A DNA stretch of 64,000 bases from Sphingomonas faeni (lineage in GTDB: Bacteria > Pseudomonadota > Alphaproteobacteria > Sphingomonadales > Sphingomonadaceae). Each line of letters starts with the position of its first letter. Positions within the stretch are counted from its first letter, which is position 1. The stretch covers positions 868,001-932,000 of the forward strand of contig NZ_JALPNF010000001.1 in assembly GCF_023195535.1 (NCBI RefSeq), given 5' to 3'. Below the pieces are notes generated by a model. It searched no databases. It saw nothing but the letters and a program-made list of their open reading frames with translations, and was not told the DNA's origin. The position numbers were made by a program, and so were the translations under genes. This document shows, one piece after another, positions 43,115-52,579 of this stretch.

Positions 43115-44091
43115 AGACCTTCACCTATGAAAAGCCCGCGACGCCGGAAGCGGCCGTCAAGGACATCGATACCAATGGCGCGAAGTTCATCGCGGGCGGC
43201 ACGAACCTGCTCGACCTGATGAAGCTGCAGGTCGAGACGCCGGACAAGCTCGTTGATATCTCGCGGCTCGATCTCGCGAAGATCGAGGAGCGTGAGGATG
43301 GCGGGCTGACGATCGGTGCGCTGGTGCCGAACAGCGATCTCGCCGCCGACCGTCGCGTCGTCGCCAAGTACGAAGTGCTGAGCCGGGCATTGCTGGCGGG
43401 TGCCTCGGGCCAGTTGCGTAACAAGGCGTCGACCGGGGGCAATCTGCTCCAGCGGACGCGGTGCTATTATTTCTACGACACGGCCGCGGCGTGCAACAAG
43501 CGCGAGCCGGGCAGCGGCTGTTCGGCGATCGGTGGCTATAACCGTATCCTCGCGATCTTGGGGACGAGCGAGCATTGCATCGCGACACATCCGAGCGATA
43601 TGGCGGTGGCGATGCGTGCGCTCGACGCGACGATCGTGACGCTGAAGGCGGATGGCGACCGTCGGCGGATTTCGATCCACGATTTCTATCGCCTGCCGGG
43701 CGATACGCCGCAGATCGAGAACGCGCTCGAAGCGGGTGAACTGATCACGCACATCGAACTGCCAGCGCCGCCCAAGGGCAAGCAGGAATACCGCAAGGTG
43801 CGCGATCGTGCCTCGTACGCGTTCGCGCTGGTCTCGGTGGCGGCGATCGTCGATGTGCAAGACGGCGTGATCGCGTCGGCCTCGCTCGCGTTCGGCGGCC
43901 TCGGGCCGATGCCGTGGCGCAACCCGGCGGTCGAGGCCGCTCTGGTCGGCAAGGCGCCGTCCGATGCCGTGTTCGAAGCTGCCGCAACCGCGCTGCTTGC
44001 CGATGCCAAAGGCTATGGCTCGAATGACTTCAAGATCCCCCTCGCCCGTCGCACGCTGATTGCGACGTTGCGCAACGTCACGGGAGCATAA
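43111..44091 (+). CDS. Molybdenum hydroxylase FAD-binding subunit (PaoB/YagS type)
   Basis: A 326-residue FAD subunit of the CO-dehydrogenase flavoprotein fold: [15 protein letters not shown] near residue 26 and [20 protein letters not shown] near residue 97. Cysteines C118, C128, C137 and C156 match the PaoB pattern known to hold an extra [4Fe-4S] cluster. The C-terminal [17 protein letters not shown] is typical. It is followed after 2 bp by the first large subunit. Confidence 0.94.
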   Translation: MKTFTYEKPATPEAAVKDIDTNGAKFIAGGTNLLDLMKLQVETPDKLVDISRLDLAKIEEREDGGLTIGALVPNSDLAADRRVVAKYEVLSRALLAGASGQLRNKASTGGNLLQRTRCYYFYDTAAACNKREPGSGCSAIGGYNRILAILGTSEHCIATHPSDMAVAMRALDATIVTLKADGDRRRISIHDFYRLPGDTPQIENALEAGELITHIELPAPPKGKQEYRKVRDRASYAFALVSVAAIVDVQDGVIASASLAFGGLGPMPWRNPAVEAALVGKAPSDAVFEAAATALLADAKGYGSNDFKIPLARRTLIATLRNVTGA

Positions 44092-44093
44092 GC

Positions 44094-46325
44094 ATGTTCG
44101 GTTTTGGCACTACGAATAGCCTGACGATGGACAAGCCACATCCGGACTCGTTGCTGGATACGGGCGTACAGGGCGTCATCGGCAAGCCGCTCGACCGGAT
44201 CGACGGGCCGCTGAAGGTCACCGGCACGGCGACCTATGCGGCGGAATACCAGTTCGACAACATGGCGTACGGCGTGCTGGTCGGCACGAAGATCTCGGCG
44301 GGCAAGGTGGTCTCGATCGACGTCGATGCGGTCAAGGCGATCCCCGGCGTGATCGACGTCGTCACCGACTTCGACCAGTTCATCCGCGTCTCGGCGCAGG
44401 GCGGCGCGACCGATGCACCGACGCAGGGCGTGAAGGACATCGCGTTCTTCGGCCAGATCGTGGCGATCGTGCTCGCCGAAAGCTTCGAGGTCGCGCGCGA
44501 TGCCGCGGCCCGGCTGCCGATCGAGTATGACGAGGCGGAGGGCCAGTATGACTTCGCCGCGCACCGCGACGAGACGCGGACCCCGCCCGACGATGCCGCG
44601 CCTGCGCATTTCAAGCAGGGCGATGTTGACACGGCGATGGCTGACGCGGCGGTGACGATCGATTCGACCTATGTCACGCCGAGCCAGAATTCGGCGGCAA
44701 TGGAGCCGCACGCCTCGACCGCGGTGTGGGATGAGGATGGCTCGCTGACGCTGTACGGCGCGTACCAGATGCCGACGTCGGACGCGCAGCAGCTGGCGAA
44801 GTCGCTCGGCATTTCGGAGAAGAAATGCCGGATCGTCGCGCGCTATATCGGCGGCGGGTTCGGCTCGAAGCTCGGCATCGCGCCCGAGAGCGTCGCGGCG
44901 GCGATCGCGGCCAAGCAGCTTGGCCGTCCGGTCAAGGCGGTCATGTCGCGTCCGCAGGTGTTCGAGGCGACCGTCCGTCGCTCGAATACCGAGCAGCGCG
45001 TCCGGCTCGCGTCCGATGCCGAGGGCAAGCTGTCGGCGATCGGTCACGAGACGCTCGCATCGAATCAGTCGACCGAGGATTATTTCGAGCCTGCGGGCAT
45101 CGGCACGCATCTGTTGTACGGCGGCGATAACCGGCTGATCACGCATGATCTGGTCGATGTGAACCTGGTCCTGTCGGGTTCGATGCGCGCGCCGGGCGAA
45201 GCGGTCGGGATGCTTGCGCTGGAAGGCGCTATGGACGAGCTGGCGGAAAAGCTCGGCATGGATCCGATCGAGCTGCGCAAGCGCAACGATCCGATAATCG
45301 ACCCCGAGAAAGACGTGCCCTATTCGTCGCGCAATCTGACGCGCGCGCTCGACGAGGGTGCGAAGAAGTTTGGCTGGGACAAGCGCCAGAAGGCCGGCAC
45401 GCACCGCGAGGGAGAGTGGCTGATCGGCATGGGCGTCGCCTCGGCGGTGCGCGGCAACATGATGATGGAATCGTCCGCCAAGGTCGAGATCCACCCGGAC
45501 GGCTCGGCGACGGTGTCGTCGGCGATGACCGATATCGGCACCGGAAGCTATACGATCCTGGCACAGATCGCGTCGGAGATCCTGGGCATCCCGGTCGCGA
45601 ACATCACGATGTCGCTGGGCGATACCAATGATCCACCGGCAGCGGGTTCGGGCGGTTCGTGGGGTGCGGCTTCGTCGGGCACGGCCGTGTATCTCGCGTG
45701 CGAGATGCTGCGCGGGAAGCTGGCCAAGGCGGCTGGCGTCGACGAGGACGGCCTGACGCTGAAGGACGGCAAGGCCATCGGTGACAACCGCTCGACGCCG
45801 ATCGGCGAGCTGGTCGGCAAGGGGCTCGAGGCTACCGGGCACATCAAGCCGGGCAAGCAGGAGAAGGAAACGTCGCAGGCCGGGTTCGGCGCGCATTTCG
45901 CCGAGGTCGCGGTCAACGTGATTACGGGCGAGACACGGGTGCGGCGGATGCTCGGATCGTTCGCGGCGGGGCGCGTGCTCAACGCGAAGACCGCGCGGTC
46001 GCAGTGCCTCGGCGGGATGACGTTCGGGATCGGCACCGCGCTGACCGAGGACCTGATCCACGACACCCGGACCGGCAAGCTTGTGAACCACGATCTCGGC
46101 GAATATCACGTGCCGGCCAATGCGGACGTGCCGCAGATGGACGTCCACTTCGTCGACGAGCGCGACATCCATGCGAACCCGATCCACGCGAAGGGGATCG
46201 GCGAGCTGGGGATTTCGGGCGCGGGGGCTGCGGTGGCGAACGCGGTGTATAATGCAACGGGGATACGGGTGCGCGAGTTCCCGATCACGCTCGACAAGCT
46301 GCTGGATCAGTTGCCGGCTGTTTGA
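44094..46325 (+). CDS. Molybdenum hydroxylase Mo-cofactor subunit 1 (PaoC/YagR type)
   Basis: A 743-residue catalytic subunit of the xanthine oxidase/aldehyde oxidoreductase family. Mo-cofactor motifs: YIGGGFGSKLG, SGSMRAPGEAVGMLALEG, SGGSWGAASSGTAV, and the catalytic base Glu in HAKGIGELGISGAG near the C-terminus. The cofactor is probably MCD (cytosine form), given the neighbouring MocA- and XdhC-like genes. Substrate unknown, likely aldehydes. Confidence 0.94.
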   Translation: MFGFGTTNSLTMDKPHPDSLLDTGVQGVIGKPLDRIDGPLKVTGTATYAAEYQFDNMAYGVLVGTKISAGKVVSIDVDAVKAIPGVIDVVTDFDQFIRVSAQGGATDAPTQGVKDIAFFGQIVAIVLAESFEVARDAAARLPIEYDEAEGQYDFAAHRDETRTPPDDAAPAHFKQGDVDTAMADAAVTIDSTYVTPSQNSAAMEPHASTAVWDEDGSLTLYGAYQMPTSDAQQLAKSLGISEKKCRIVARYIGGGFGSKLGIAPESVAAAIAAKQLGRPVKAVMSRPQVFEATVRRSNTEQRVRLASDAEGKLSAIGHETLASNQSTEDYFEPAGIGTHLLYGGDNRLITHDLVDVNLVLSGSMRAPGEAVGMLALEGAMDELAEKLGMDPIELRKRNDPIIDPEKDVPYSSRNLTRALDEGAKKFGWDKRQKAGTHREGEWLIGMGVASAVRGNMMMESSAKVEIHPDGSATVSSAMTDIGTGSYTILAQIASEILGIPVANITMSLGDTNDPPAAGSGGSWGAASSGTAVYLACEMLRGKLAKAAGVDEDGLTLKDGKAIGDNRSTPIGELVGKGLEATGHIKPGKQEKETSQAGFGAHFAEVAVNVITGETRVRRMLGSFAAGRVLNAKTARSQCLGGMTFGIGTALTEDLIHDTRTGKLVNHDLGEYHVPANADVPQMDVHFVDERDIHANPIHAKGIGELGISGAGAAVANAVYNATGIRVREFPITLDKLLDQLPAV

Positions 46326-46361
46326 GGCCGGAGCTGAGTAAAGCTTACCTCATGTAACAGT

Positions 46362-46468
46362 ACCCCCCCGGCGGAGGCCGGGGCCCAATTGGGAAGGCTT
46401 TGATAACGGAGGATTGTCCTCCGTTACTCTCGTTCCCCAATTGGGCCCCGGCCTTCGCCGGGGTGGTG
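46362..46468. repeat. CCCCCGGCGGAGGCCGGGGCCCAATTGGG-type palindrome
   Basis: A ~107-bp element with long inverted arms and central GATAACGGAGGATTGTCCTC, itself a small palindrome. It lies in the 218-bp gap that separates the two Mo-cofactor subunit genes. Confidence 0.85.
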
Positions 46469-46543
46469 TTGGGGGGATGCGTAGCGCCCTCGTCAAACGT
46501 CCCCGCCCTACCCATATCTCACCCTCCACCCGAGGACCGACAA

Positions 46544-48748
46544 ATGAACGAACACGTAATGGATGTAGCGTGTCGGCCGGCTGGTCTCGACCGCTCGAAG
46601 CAGGGCGTTCTCGGACTCGGGCTCGACAGGATCGAGGGGCCGGCGAAGGTCACCGGTGTGGCGGACTATGCGTATGAGGCCACGCCCGACGGAATCGCCT
46701 ATGCCGCGATCGTCGGCACGCCGGTTGGCAGCGGGCGCATCCTCGGTATCGACGTGCGCGCCGCGGAAGCGTTGCCCGGCGTCATCGCCGTCATTCAAGG
46801 CGACCCGCGCATGCCTGCCGGCGAGTCCAATTCCCGTGCGTTGCCGAAGTTCGATACCGACGTCATCCTTCACCTCGGCCAACCGGTCGCGATCGTCGTC
46901 GCGGAGGACCAGGCGATCGCGCGCGATGCCGCGGCGCTGGTCGTTGTCCGTACCGAGGCGGGCGAGGATCGGTTCGACGTCGAGGCGCAGCCGGTCGATA
47001 CCAAGCCCGAGATCGGCTTCCTGCCGCCGGTCGACAAGGGCGATCTCGACGCGGTGATGGCGGATACGGCGGTGACGTTGGACCGGACCTATACGACGCC
47101 GGTGCATTTCCCCGCCGCGCTGGAGCCGCACGCGACCACTGCGTGGTGGGAGGGCGACAGGCTTACCGTACGTACCAGCAATCAGGTGATCGGCGGCGCG
47201 CGTAAGACGATCGCCAAGGCGCTCAAGATCGATGCGGACAAGGTGCGTGCGCTCGCCCCGTATGTCGGCGGCGGGTTCGGGGGGAAGACGGGAGTCGGCG
47301 CGGAGGCGATCCTGGCGGCGATAGCGGCGGAGGTCGTCGGGCGACCGGTGAAGATCGCCCTGCCCCGTCGCCAGACCGCGTATATGGTGCATCACCGCTC
47401 GCACACGATTCAGCGTGTCCGGATCGCCGCCGACGAGCACGGCGTGATCCTCGGCATGGGGCATGAGAGCGTCGTCGCGCAGAACGACGATGGCGAATTT
47501 CTGGAGCCGGTGCCCTTCGGGACGTTGCCGCTGTACCGGGGCGACGCGCGGCGGTTCAAGACCGACCTCGTGCGCGTTGACCTGCCCGCGAGCGGTGCCG
47601 TACGTGCGCCGGGCGAAGCGGTCGGGACGTTCGGCGTCGAGTGCGCAATGGACGAACTGGCCGAGCAGCTCGGGATCGATCCGATCGAACTGCGGCGGCG
47701 CAACGAGCCCGAGACCGATCCGGTGAGCGGCAAGCCGTTCTCCACGCGGCGGATGCTCGATTGCTATACGCAGGGCGCCGAGCGATTTGGCTGGCCTGCG
47801 AGCGTGCCGGCGCCGGGGTCGGTGCGCGAGGGCGAGTGGCTGGTCGGGATCGGCATGGCGGCGAGCTTGCGCGGCAACTTCACCGTCGAGGCGCAGGCGC
47901 GCGTACGGTTGGAGGCGGACGGGCGCGCGACGGTCGAGTGCGATATGACCGATATCGGCACGGGGACGTACACCATTCTCGCGCAGACCGCGGGTGAGAT
48001 GTTGGGCCTGCCGGTGTCGGACGTGACCGTGCGGCTCGGCGACAGCGACTTGCCGGCGAGCGCGGGGTCGGGTGGATCATTCGGGGCTGGCAGCGCGTGT
48101 TCGGCGGTTGTGCTGGCGTGTGAGGATATCCTTGGCGAACTAGCGCTGCGGATGAACGCTGCACCCGAGGATCTGAGCCTGCACGACGGCTGCGTGAGCG
48201 CTGGCGGGCGGTCGGTAACGCTTGCCGATCTCGTTCGCGGCGAACCAATCGTGGCGATGGGCAAGACCGGGCCGGGTGCCGAGAGCAAGCGCACCAGCCA
48301 GGCGAGCCACGGCGCGCACTTCGTCGAGGTCGCGGTGAATGCGGTGACGGGGGAGACGCGGGTGCGGCGGATGCTCGGCGTGTTCGACGTTGGCCGCGTG
48401 CTCAATCGCAAGACCGCGACGAGCCAGATCACCGGCGGGATGGCGTGGGGGATCGCTTATGCGCTGAGCGAGGAGGGCATCGTCGACACGCGGACCGGGG
48501 CGTTCGTGAACCCCGATTTCGGCGAATATCATGTCGCGGTGAATGCCGACATTCCTCAGCTTGAGGTGCATTTCATCGAGGAGATCGACACGTCCGCGAA
48601 CCCGGTGGGTGCTAAGGGCGTTGGGGAGCTTGGGATTTCTGGCGCGGGCGCGGCGGTGGCGAATGCTATCTATAACGCGACGGGCGTCAGAGTCCGGGAC
48701 TTTCCGGTGACGCTCGACAAGCTGTTGGCGGGGTTGCCGGCCGTCTGA
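46544..48748 (+). CDS. Molybdenum hydroxylase Mo-cofactor subunit 2, paralogue
   Basis: A 734-residue second catalytic subunit, clearly homologous along its length to the preceding one (GLGLDRIEGPAKVTGVADYA; YVGGGFGGKTG; SGAVRAPGEAVGTFGVEC; SGGSFGAGSACSAV; GAKGVGELGISGAG with the catalytic Glu). ATG at 46544 follows CGAGGACCGAC. Both end DKLL-x-x-LPAV. It has no small-subunit genes of its own next to it. Confidence 0.92.
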   Translation: MNEHVMDVACRPAGLDRSKQGVLGLGLDRIEGPAKVTGVADYAYEATPDGIAYAAIVGTPVGSGRILGIDVRAAEALPGVIAVIQGDPRMPAGESNSRALPKFDTDVILHLGQPVAIVVAEDQAIARDAAALVVVRTEAGEDRFDVEAQPVDTKPEIGFLPPVDKGDLDAVMADTAVTLDRTYTTPVHFPAALEPHATTAWWEGDRLTVRTSNQVIGGARKTIAKALKIDADKVRALAPYVGGGFGGKTGVGAEAILAAIAAEVVGRPVKIALPRRQTAYMVHHRSHTIQRVRIAADEHGVILGMGHESVVAQNDDGEFLEPVPFGTLPLYRGDARRFKTDLVRVDLPASGAVRAPGEAVGTFGVECAMDELAEQLGIDPIELRRRNEPETDPVSGKPFSTRRMLDCYTQGAERFGWPASVPAPGSVREGEWLVGIGMAASLRGNFTVEAQARVRLEADGRATVECDMTDIGTGTYTILAQTAGEMLGLPVSDVTVRLGDSDLPASAGSGGSFGAGSACSAVVLACEDILGELALRMNAAPEDLSLHDGCVSAGGRSVTLADLVRGEPIVAMGKTGPGAESKRTSQASHGAHFVEVAVNAVTGETRVRRMLGVFDVGRVLNRKTATSQITGGMAWGIAYALSEEGIVDTRTGAFVNPDFGEYHVAVNADIPQLEVHFIEEIDTSANPVGAKGVGELGISGAGAAVANAIYNATGVRVRDFPVTLDKLLAGLPAV

Positions 48749-48877
48749 TCCTCCCCGGCACGGGGAGGGGGACCGCGCCGCTTGGCGTGGTGGAGGGGGT
48801 TTCCCCCGAAGCGTAACGTTTGCGGCTGGCCCCCTCCACCAGCTGCGCTGGTCCCCCTCCCCGCATGCGGGGCGGAT
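48748..48877. repeat. sufS/sufD-family palindromic element
   Basis: A 130-bp copy with arms ATCCTCCCCGGCACGGGGAG and CTCCCCGCATGCGGGGCGGAT, in the spacer between the second Mo-subunit gene and xdhC. It starts right at the stop codon of the former and ends 15 bp before the xdhC ATG. Confidence 0.9.
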
Positions 48878-48892
48878 TAGAAGAGAGACAAC

Positions 48893-49816
48893 ATGGCCGA
48901 AAACGATAGCGTGATTGCCACCGCGAAGAGCTGGAAGGGCGAGAAGATGGCGATCGCCACGGTCGTCTCGACCTGGGGCTCCGCGCCGCGGCCCAAGGGA
49001 AGCCATATGCTCGTCCATGCCGATGGGCGGTTCGAGGGATCGGTGTCCGGCGGGTGCGTCGAGAGCGACATCCTGGCCACCGCCGCCGAGGTGATCGCGG
49101 GCGCGCCGTTCCAGGTGCGCAACTACGGCGTGGCGGATGCGGCGGCTTGGGAAGTCGGGCTGCCGTGCGGCGGCGAGATCGCCGTAATGGTGCAGCCGGT
49201 GTCGGCCGAAGGGTTCGATCCCGAACTGTTCGACCGGATCGCGGATGCGCGCGACCAAGGCGATGCGCTGACCGTGACGACCGATCTCAAGACCGGGCAT
49301 AGCGACGCGCGGCCGCTGGAGACGGGCGAGGTTTTCGTCAACCGCTACGATCCGCCGCGTCGGTTGCTGATCGCCGGGGCGGTGCAGATCGCGCAGGCGT
49401 TGGCGGGTCTCGCACGCGAACTCGGGATCGAGACGGTGGTGATCGACCCGCGCGCGCGCTTCCTGACGGAGGAGCGGTTTCCGGGCGTGACGCTCGACGA
49501 TCGCTGGCCGGACGAGGCGATCGCCGCCTATCGCCCGGGGCCGTCGACTGCGGTCGTGACGCTGAGCCATGACATCAAGATCGACGACCCCGCGCTGATC
49601 GCCGCACTCGCGTCCGATGCCGCCTATGTCGGTGCGCTGGGCAGCCGCAAGAGCCACGCGGCGCGGCGGGAGCGTCTTGCCGCGGCAGGCGTTACGCCCG
49701 AGAATATCGACCGGATCGATGCGCCGGTCGGGCTCGACATCGGCGCGATCGGGCCATCCGAGATTGCGCTGTCGGTCGCGGCGGCGATGATAGGAGCGTT
49801 CAATGATCGCCGCTGA
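48893..49816 (+). CDS. XdhC/PaoD-type molybdenum hydroxylase maturation factor
   Basis: A 307-residue protein that in known systems binds sulfurated molybdenum cofactor and inserts it into the apoenzyme. It has an N-terminal XdhC/CoxI domain (VVSTWGSAPRPKGSHMLV, GSVSGGCVESDIL) and a C-terminal Rossmann-like domain (RLLIAGAVQIAQALAGLA; AAYVGALGSRKSHAARRERL). AGAGAGACAAC precedes the ATG. It overlaps the next gene by 14 bp. Confidence 0.93.
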   Translation: MAENDSVIATAKSWKGEKMAIATVVSTWGSAPRPKGSHMLVHADGRFEGSVSGGCVESDILATAAEVIAGAPFQVRNYGVADAAAWEVGLPCGGEIAVMVQPVSAEGFDPELFDRIADARDQGDALTVTTDLKTGHSDARPLETGEVFVNRYDPPRRLLIAGAVQIAQALAGLARELGIETVVIDPRARFLTEERFPGVTLDDRWPDEAIAAYRPGPSTAVVTLSHDIKIDDPALIAALASDAAYVGALGSRKSHAARRERLAAAGVTPENIDRIDAPVGLDIGAIGPSEIALSVAAAMIGAFNDRR

Positions 49817-50420
49817 AGACGTCTTCCTCATCCTGCTCGCCGCGGGCCGCTCTGAGCGTTTCGGGATGCCGAACAAGCTGGAAGTACCGTTCCTCAACAA
49901 GCCGCTCGGGATGCACGTCGTCACCGCGTTCGAGAACATTCCGTTCAAGCGGCGGCTGGTGGTCACAGAAGGCTGCAAGCTCGACTTCCTGAGCCATCAT
50001 TTCGAGGTGGTGCATAACGAAGACCCGTCGTCGGGGATGTCGCAGTCGGTGAAGCTCGGCGTGCAGCGCGCGAAGGACGAGGGTGCGGAGGCGGTGCTGA
50101 TCGCGCTCGCCGACATGCCGCGCGTGACCGCGGCGCATATCTACCGGATGCTCGATGCCGCCGACAGTGCGGACGCCGTCGTTGCGTCGAGCGATGGCGA
50201 GAAGCCGAGCCCCCCTGCCCTGTTCGGGCGCGATCGGTTCGATTTCCTGCTGACGCTGGACGGGGATGCGGGTGCGCGTGACCTGGTGAAGGCGGGGCGG
50301 CACGTCGTTACCGCGCCCGCCGAGCTGATCGATATCGACACGCCCGAGGATCTGGACCGGCTGCAGGCGCTGGTCCACGATCCCAAGGCGGCGATCACTC
50401 GTGCCTTAACGCGTCGATAG
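49803..50420 (+). CDS. MocA/MobA-like molybdopterin nucleotidyltransferase
   Basis: A 205-residue NTP-transferase. The nucleotide-binding loop LAAGRSERFGMPNKL is at residues 12-26, with DPSSGMSQSVKLGV and ALADMPRVTAAHI following. MocA adds CMP to the Mo cofactor, which suits the PaoC-type enzymes of this operon. Its 3' end overlaps the converging exporter permease gene by 26 bp. Confidence 0.9.
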   Translation: MIAAEDVFLILLAAGRSERFGMPNKLEVPFLNKPLGMHVVTAFENIPFKRRLVVTEGCKLDFLSHHFEVVHNEDPSSGMSQSVKLGVQRAKDEGAEAVLIALADMPRVTAAHIYRMLDAADSADAVVASSDGEKPSPPALFGRDRFDFLLTLDGDAGARDLVKAGRHVVTAPAELIDIDTPEDLDRLQALVHDPKAAITRALTRR

Positions 50421-51603
50421 GGTTCATCGCGGCAGCGCGGCGGGCGGGGAAATAGCCGAATACGACGCCGATCACCGCCGAGATGACGAACGCGAAGATG
50501 TTGATCTCGGGCACGAAGATCCACTGAACCTTGATCAGCGGGGCGATGATCGCGATCGCCAACTGCGCAATGACGAGGCCGATGACGCCGCCGAGGCACG
50601 ACAGTGCGATCGCCTCGACGAGGAACTGCATCAGCACCTCGCGCGCGACCGCACCGATCGCAAGGCGGATGCCGATCTCGCGCGTGCGCTCGGTCACCGA
50701 CACCAGCATGATGTTCATGATGCCGATCCCGCCGACCACCAGGCTGATCCCGGCGACCGCGGCGACGATGCCGGTGAGCAACGTCGTGGTTCCGGTCAGC
50801 GTGTCCGAAATCTGCTTCGTGTCGAAGATGTTGAAGTCGTCTTCCTTGCCCGCCGTGATCGTACGGCGTTCGCGGAGCAGGTCGGTGATCGAGGCCTGGA
50901 CGGTCGCGGTCGAGAATTTCTGGTCGACGCCGACGAGCATCAGGCGGATGTCGCGGCTGCCGGTGAAGCGGCGCTGGACCGCCTTGATCGGCATGATCAC
51001 GACATCGTCCTGATCGCCGCCGAACCCGGCCTGGCCGCGGGCGGAGAGTATTCCGACAACATCGCAACTGATCGCGCCGATCCGCATCCGCAGGCCGACC
51101 GCGTCGCCGCCGCGGAAAAGGTTGGTGCGGACCGTGTTGCCGATGATGCACACTGCCTTGCCCGCGGCTTCCTCGGCGGGCGAGAAGATGCGCCCCGCGG
51201 CGAGCGGCCAGGGCTGGACCTGGAAATAGGCGGAAGTGGTGCCGTTGATCGTGGTCGACCAGTTCGCGCCCTCGTAGATCGCGGTGGCGGTGGCCTGCGC
51301 CTGCGGGGCGACCGCGGTGACGCCGGCGATCTGGTTGGCGATCGCGTCGACGTCCTCGGGCTTGAAGTCGGGCGGACGCGGGCCGCCACCGCCGCGGCCG
51401 AAGCCTTGGCCGGGGCGGATCTGCAGGATGTTGGTGCCAAGTGCGGAGATCGACTGCTGGACGGCGGCGGTGGTCGCCTTGCCGAGCGTGACCATCGTCA
51501 CGACCGCGCCGACACCGATGACGATGCCGAGGATGGTGAGGAACGACCGCAGGAGGTGGCGGCGGATCGAGCGGAGCGCGAGGGATAGGGTGGTGCCGAA
51601 CAT
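50395..51603 (-). CDS. MacB-like ABC transporter permease
   Basis: A 402-residue permease: one N-terminal helix (~20-42, LRSFLTILGIVIGVGAVVTM), a large periplasmic MacB_PCD domain, and three C-terminal helices of the FtsX fold (GISLVVGGIGIMNIMLVSVTERTREIGIR). It lacks the fused ATPase of E. coli MacB, which is encoded separately upstream. A Gly-rich loop (GQGFGRGGGGPRPP) lies near residue 68. Confidence 0.93.
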   Translation of the reverse strand: MFGTTLSLALRSIRRHLLRSFLTILGIVIGVGAVVTMVTLGKATTAAVQQSISALGTNILQIRPGQGFGRGGGGPRPPDFKPEDVDAIANQIAGVTAVAPQAQATATAIYEGANWSTTINGTTSAYFQVQPWPLAAGRIFSPAEEAAGKAVCIIGNTVRTNLFRGGDAVGLRMRIGAISCDVVGILSARGQAGFGGDQDDVVIMPIKAVQRRFTGSRDIRLMLVGVDQKFSTATVQASITDLLRERRTITAGKEDDFNIFDTKQISDTLTGTTTLLTGIVAAVAGISLVVGGIGIMNIMLVSVTERTREIGIRLAIGAVAREVLMQFLVEAIALSCLGGVIGLVIAQLAIAIIAPLIKVQWIFVPEINIFAFVISAVIGVVFGYFPARRAAAMNPIDALRHE

Positions 51604-51629
51604 TAGACTTGGTCCCCGCGCGAGGCTTC

Positions 51630-51812
51630 TGCCCCCCCGCCCGCTTGCGGGAGGGGGTTGGGGGGTGGGCTCGCGGGTTCGGCGGATACTGCCGTCGATG
51701 TTCGCGCGACTATCGCCGGCGTTGCGCTCGGCGTGAGCGCGTGCCCACCCCCGGCCCCTCCCGCTTGCGGGAGGGGAGAAGATGGCGCCCCTCCCGCTTG
51801 CGGGAGGGGGGA
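51630..51812. repeat. Cluster of CCTCCCGCTTGCGGGAGG hairpins between exporter genes
   Basis: Three near-identical hairpins (51634-51655, 51757-51776, 51788-51809) of the family found in gspE and before the A-type carrier; the last two are 31 bp apart. They fill the 226-bp gap between the ATPase stop and the permease start. Confidence 0.88.
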
Positions 51813-51829
51813 CGAAGGCGCGGCGGCGC

Positions 51830-52579
51830 TCATGATTCCACGCTTTCGCCTTGGCGGTGCTGGCTTTCGATGCGTTCTACCAGGCCGTCCTTGAAGTGGA
51901 CGACGGTACGCGCGAACGCGGCCATGTCGGGTTCGTGCGTGACCATCAGGACCGTGATGTTCTTCTCCGCATTCAACCGCGTGAGCAATTGCATGATCTC
52001 GACCGAGCGTTCGCTGTCGAGGTTGCCGGTGGGTTCGTCCGCCAGCAACACGTCGGGGCTCGTCACCAGCGCGCGGGCGATCGCGACGCGCTGTTGCTGG
52101 CCGCCGGACAGTTCGGCCGGGGTGTGGTCCCACCAGTCAGCGAGGCCGACCGTGTCCAGGCTCGCCATCGCCGCATCCCGGCGCGCGCGCTTCTCGTCGC
52201 CGCGGTAGAGCAAGGGGAGTTCGACATTCTCCAGCGCGGACGTGCGCGAGAGGAGGTTGAAGCCCTGGAACACGAAGCCGAGATATTTCCGCCGGAGCAG
52301 CGCGCGCTGGTCGCGGTCGAGCGTCTCGACATGGTAGCCGCGGAACAGGAAAGTGCCGTCGGTCGGCACGTCGAGGCATCCGAGGATGTTCATCGTCGTC
52401 GACTTGCCCGATCCCGACGGCCCCATCACCGCCACGAAATCACCCGCCGCGATGTCGAGGTCGACGCCCTTGAGCGCCTGGAACATCGTCGCGCCCTGCC
52501 CGTACGTCTTGGTGACGCCGCGCAGAGAGATCAGCGGGGGCGAGATCAGAGGGGGCGAATTACTGGCCACCGCCCCCAC
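51830..52579 (-). CDS. MacB-like ABC transporter ATPase
   Basis: A 249-residue ATPase of the LolD/MacB class. Walker A is GPSGSGKST (53-61), the signature is LSGGQQQR (158-165), Walker B is VLLADE (178-183) and D-loop NLDS follows. GTG at 52579 overlaps the adaptor gene end by 20 bp; a GTG at 52570 is an alternative start. It works with the separate permease and the adaptor. Confidence 0.93.
   Translation of the reverse strand: MGAVASNSPPLISPPLISLRGVTKTYGQGATMFQALKGVDLDIAAGDFVAVMGPSGSGKSTTMNILGCLDVPTDGTFLFRGYHVETLDRDQRALLRRKYLGFVFQGFNLLSRTSALENVELPLLYRGDEKRARRDAAMASLDTVGLADWWDHTPAELSGGQQQRVAIARALVTSPDVLLADEPTGNLDSERSVEIMQLLTRLNAEKNITVLMVTHEPDMAAFARTVVHFKDGLVERIESQHRQGESVES

Noticed and set aside
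44013-46187. A 724-codon open frame antisense to the first Mo-cofactor subunit
   Set aside because: It is entirely opposite a well-supported gene and its translation is low-complexity His/Arg/Asp.
48140-49978. A long minus-strand frame opposite the second Mo-subunit end and xdhC
   Set aside because: It is a shadow frame crossing two real genes and a palindrome, without family motifs.
51757-51812. Closely spaced identical hairpins considered as a CRISPR remnant
   Set aside because: There are only two to three units, they are palindromic throughout, there are no unique spacers of constant length and no cas genes.
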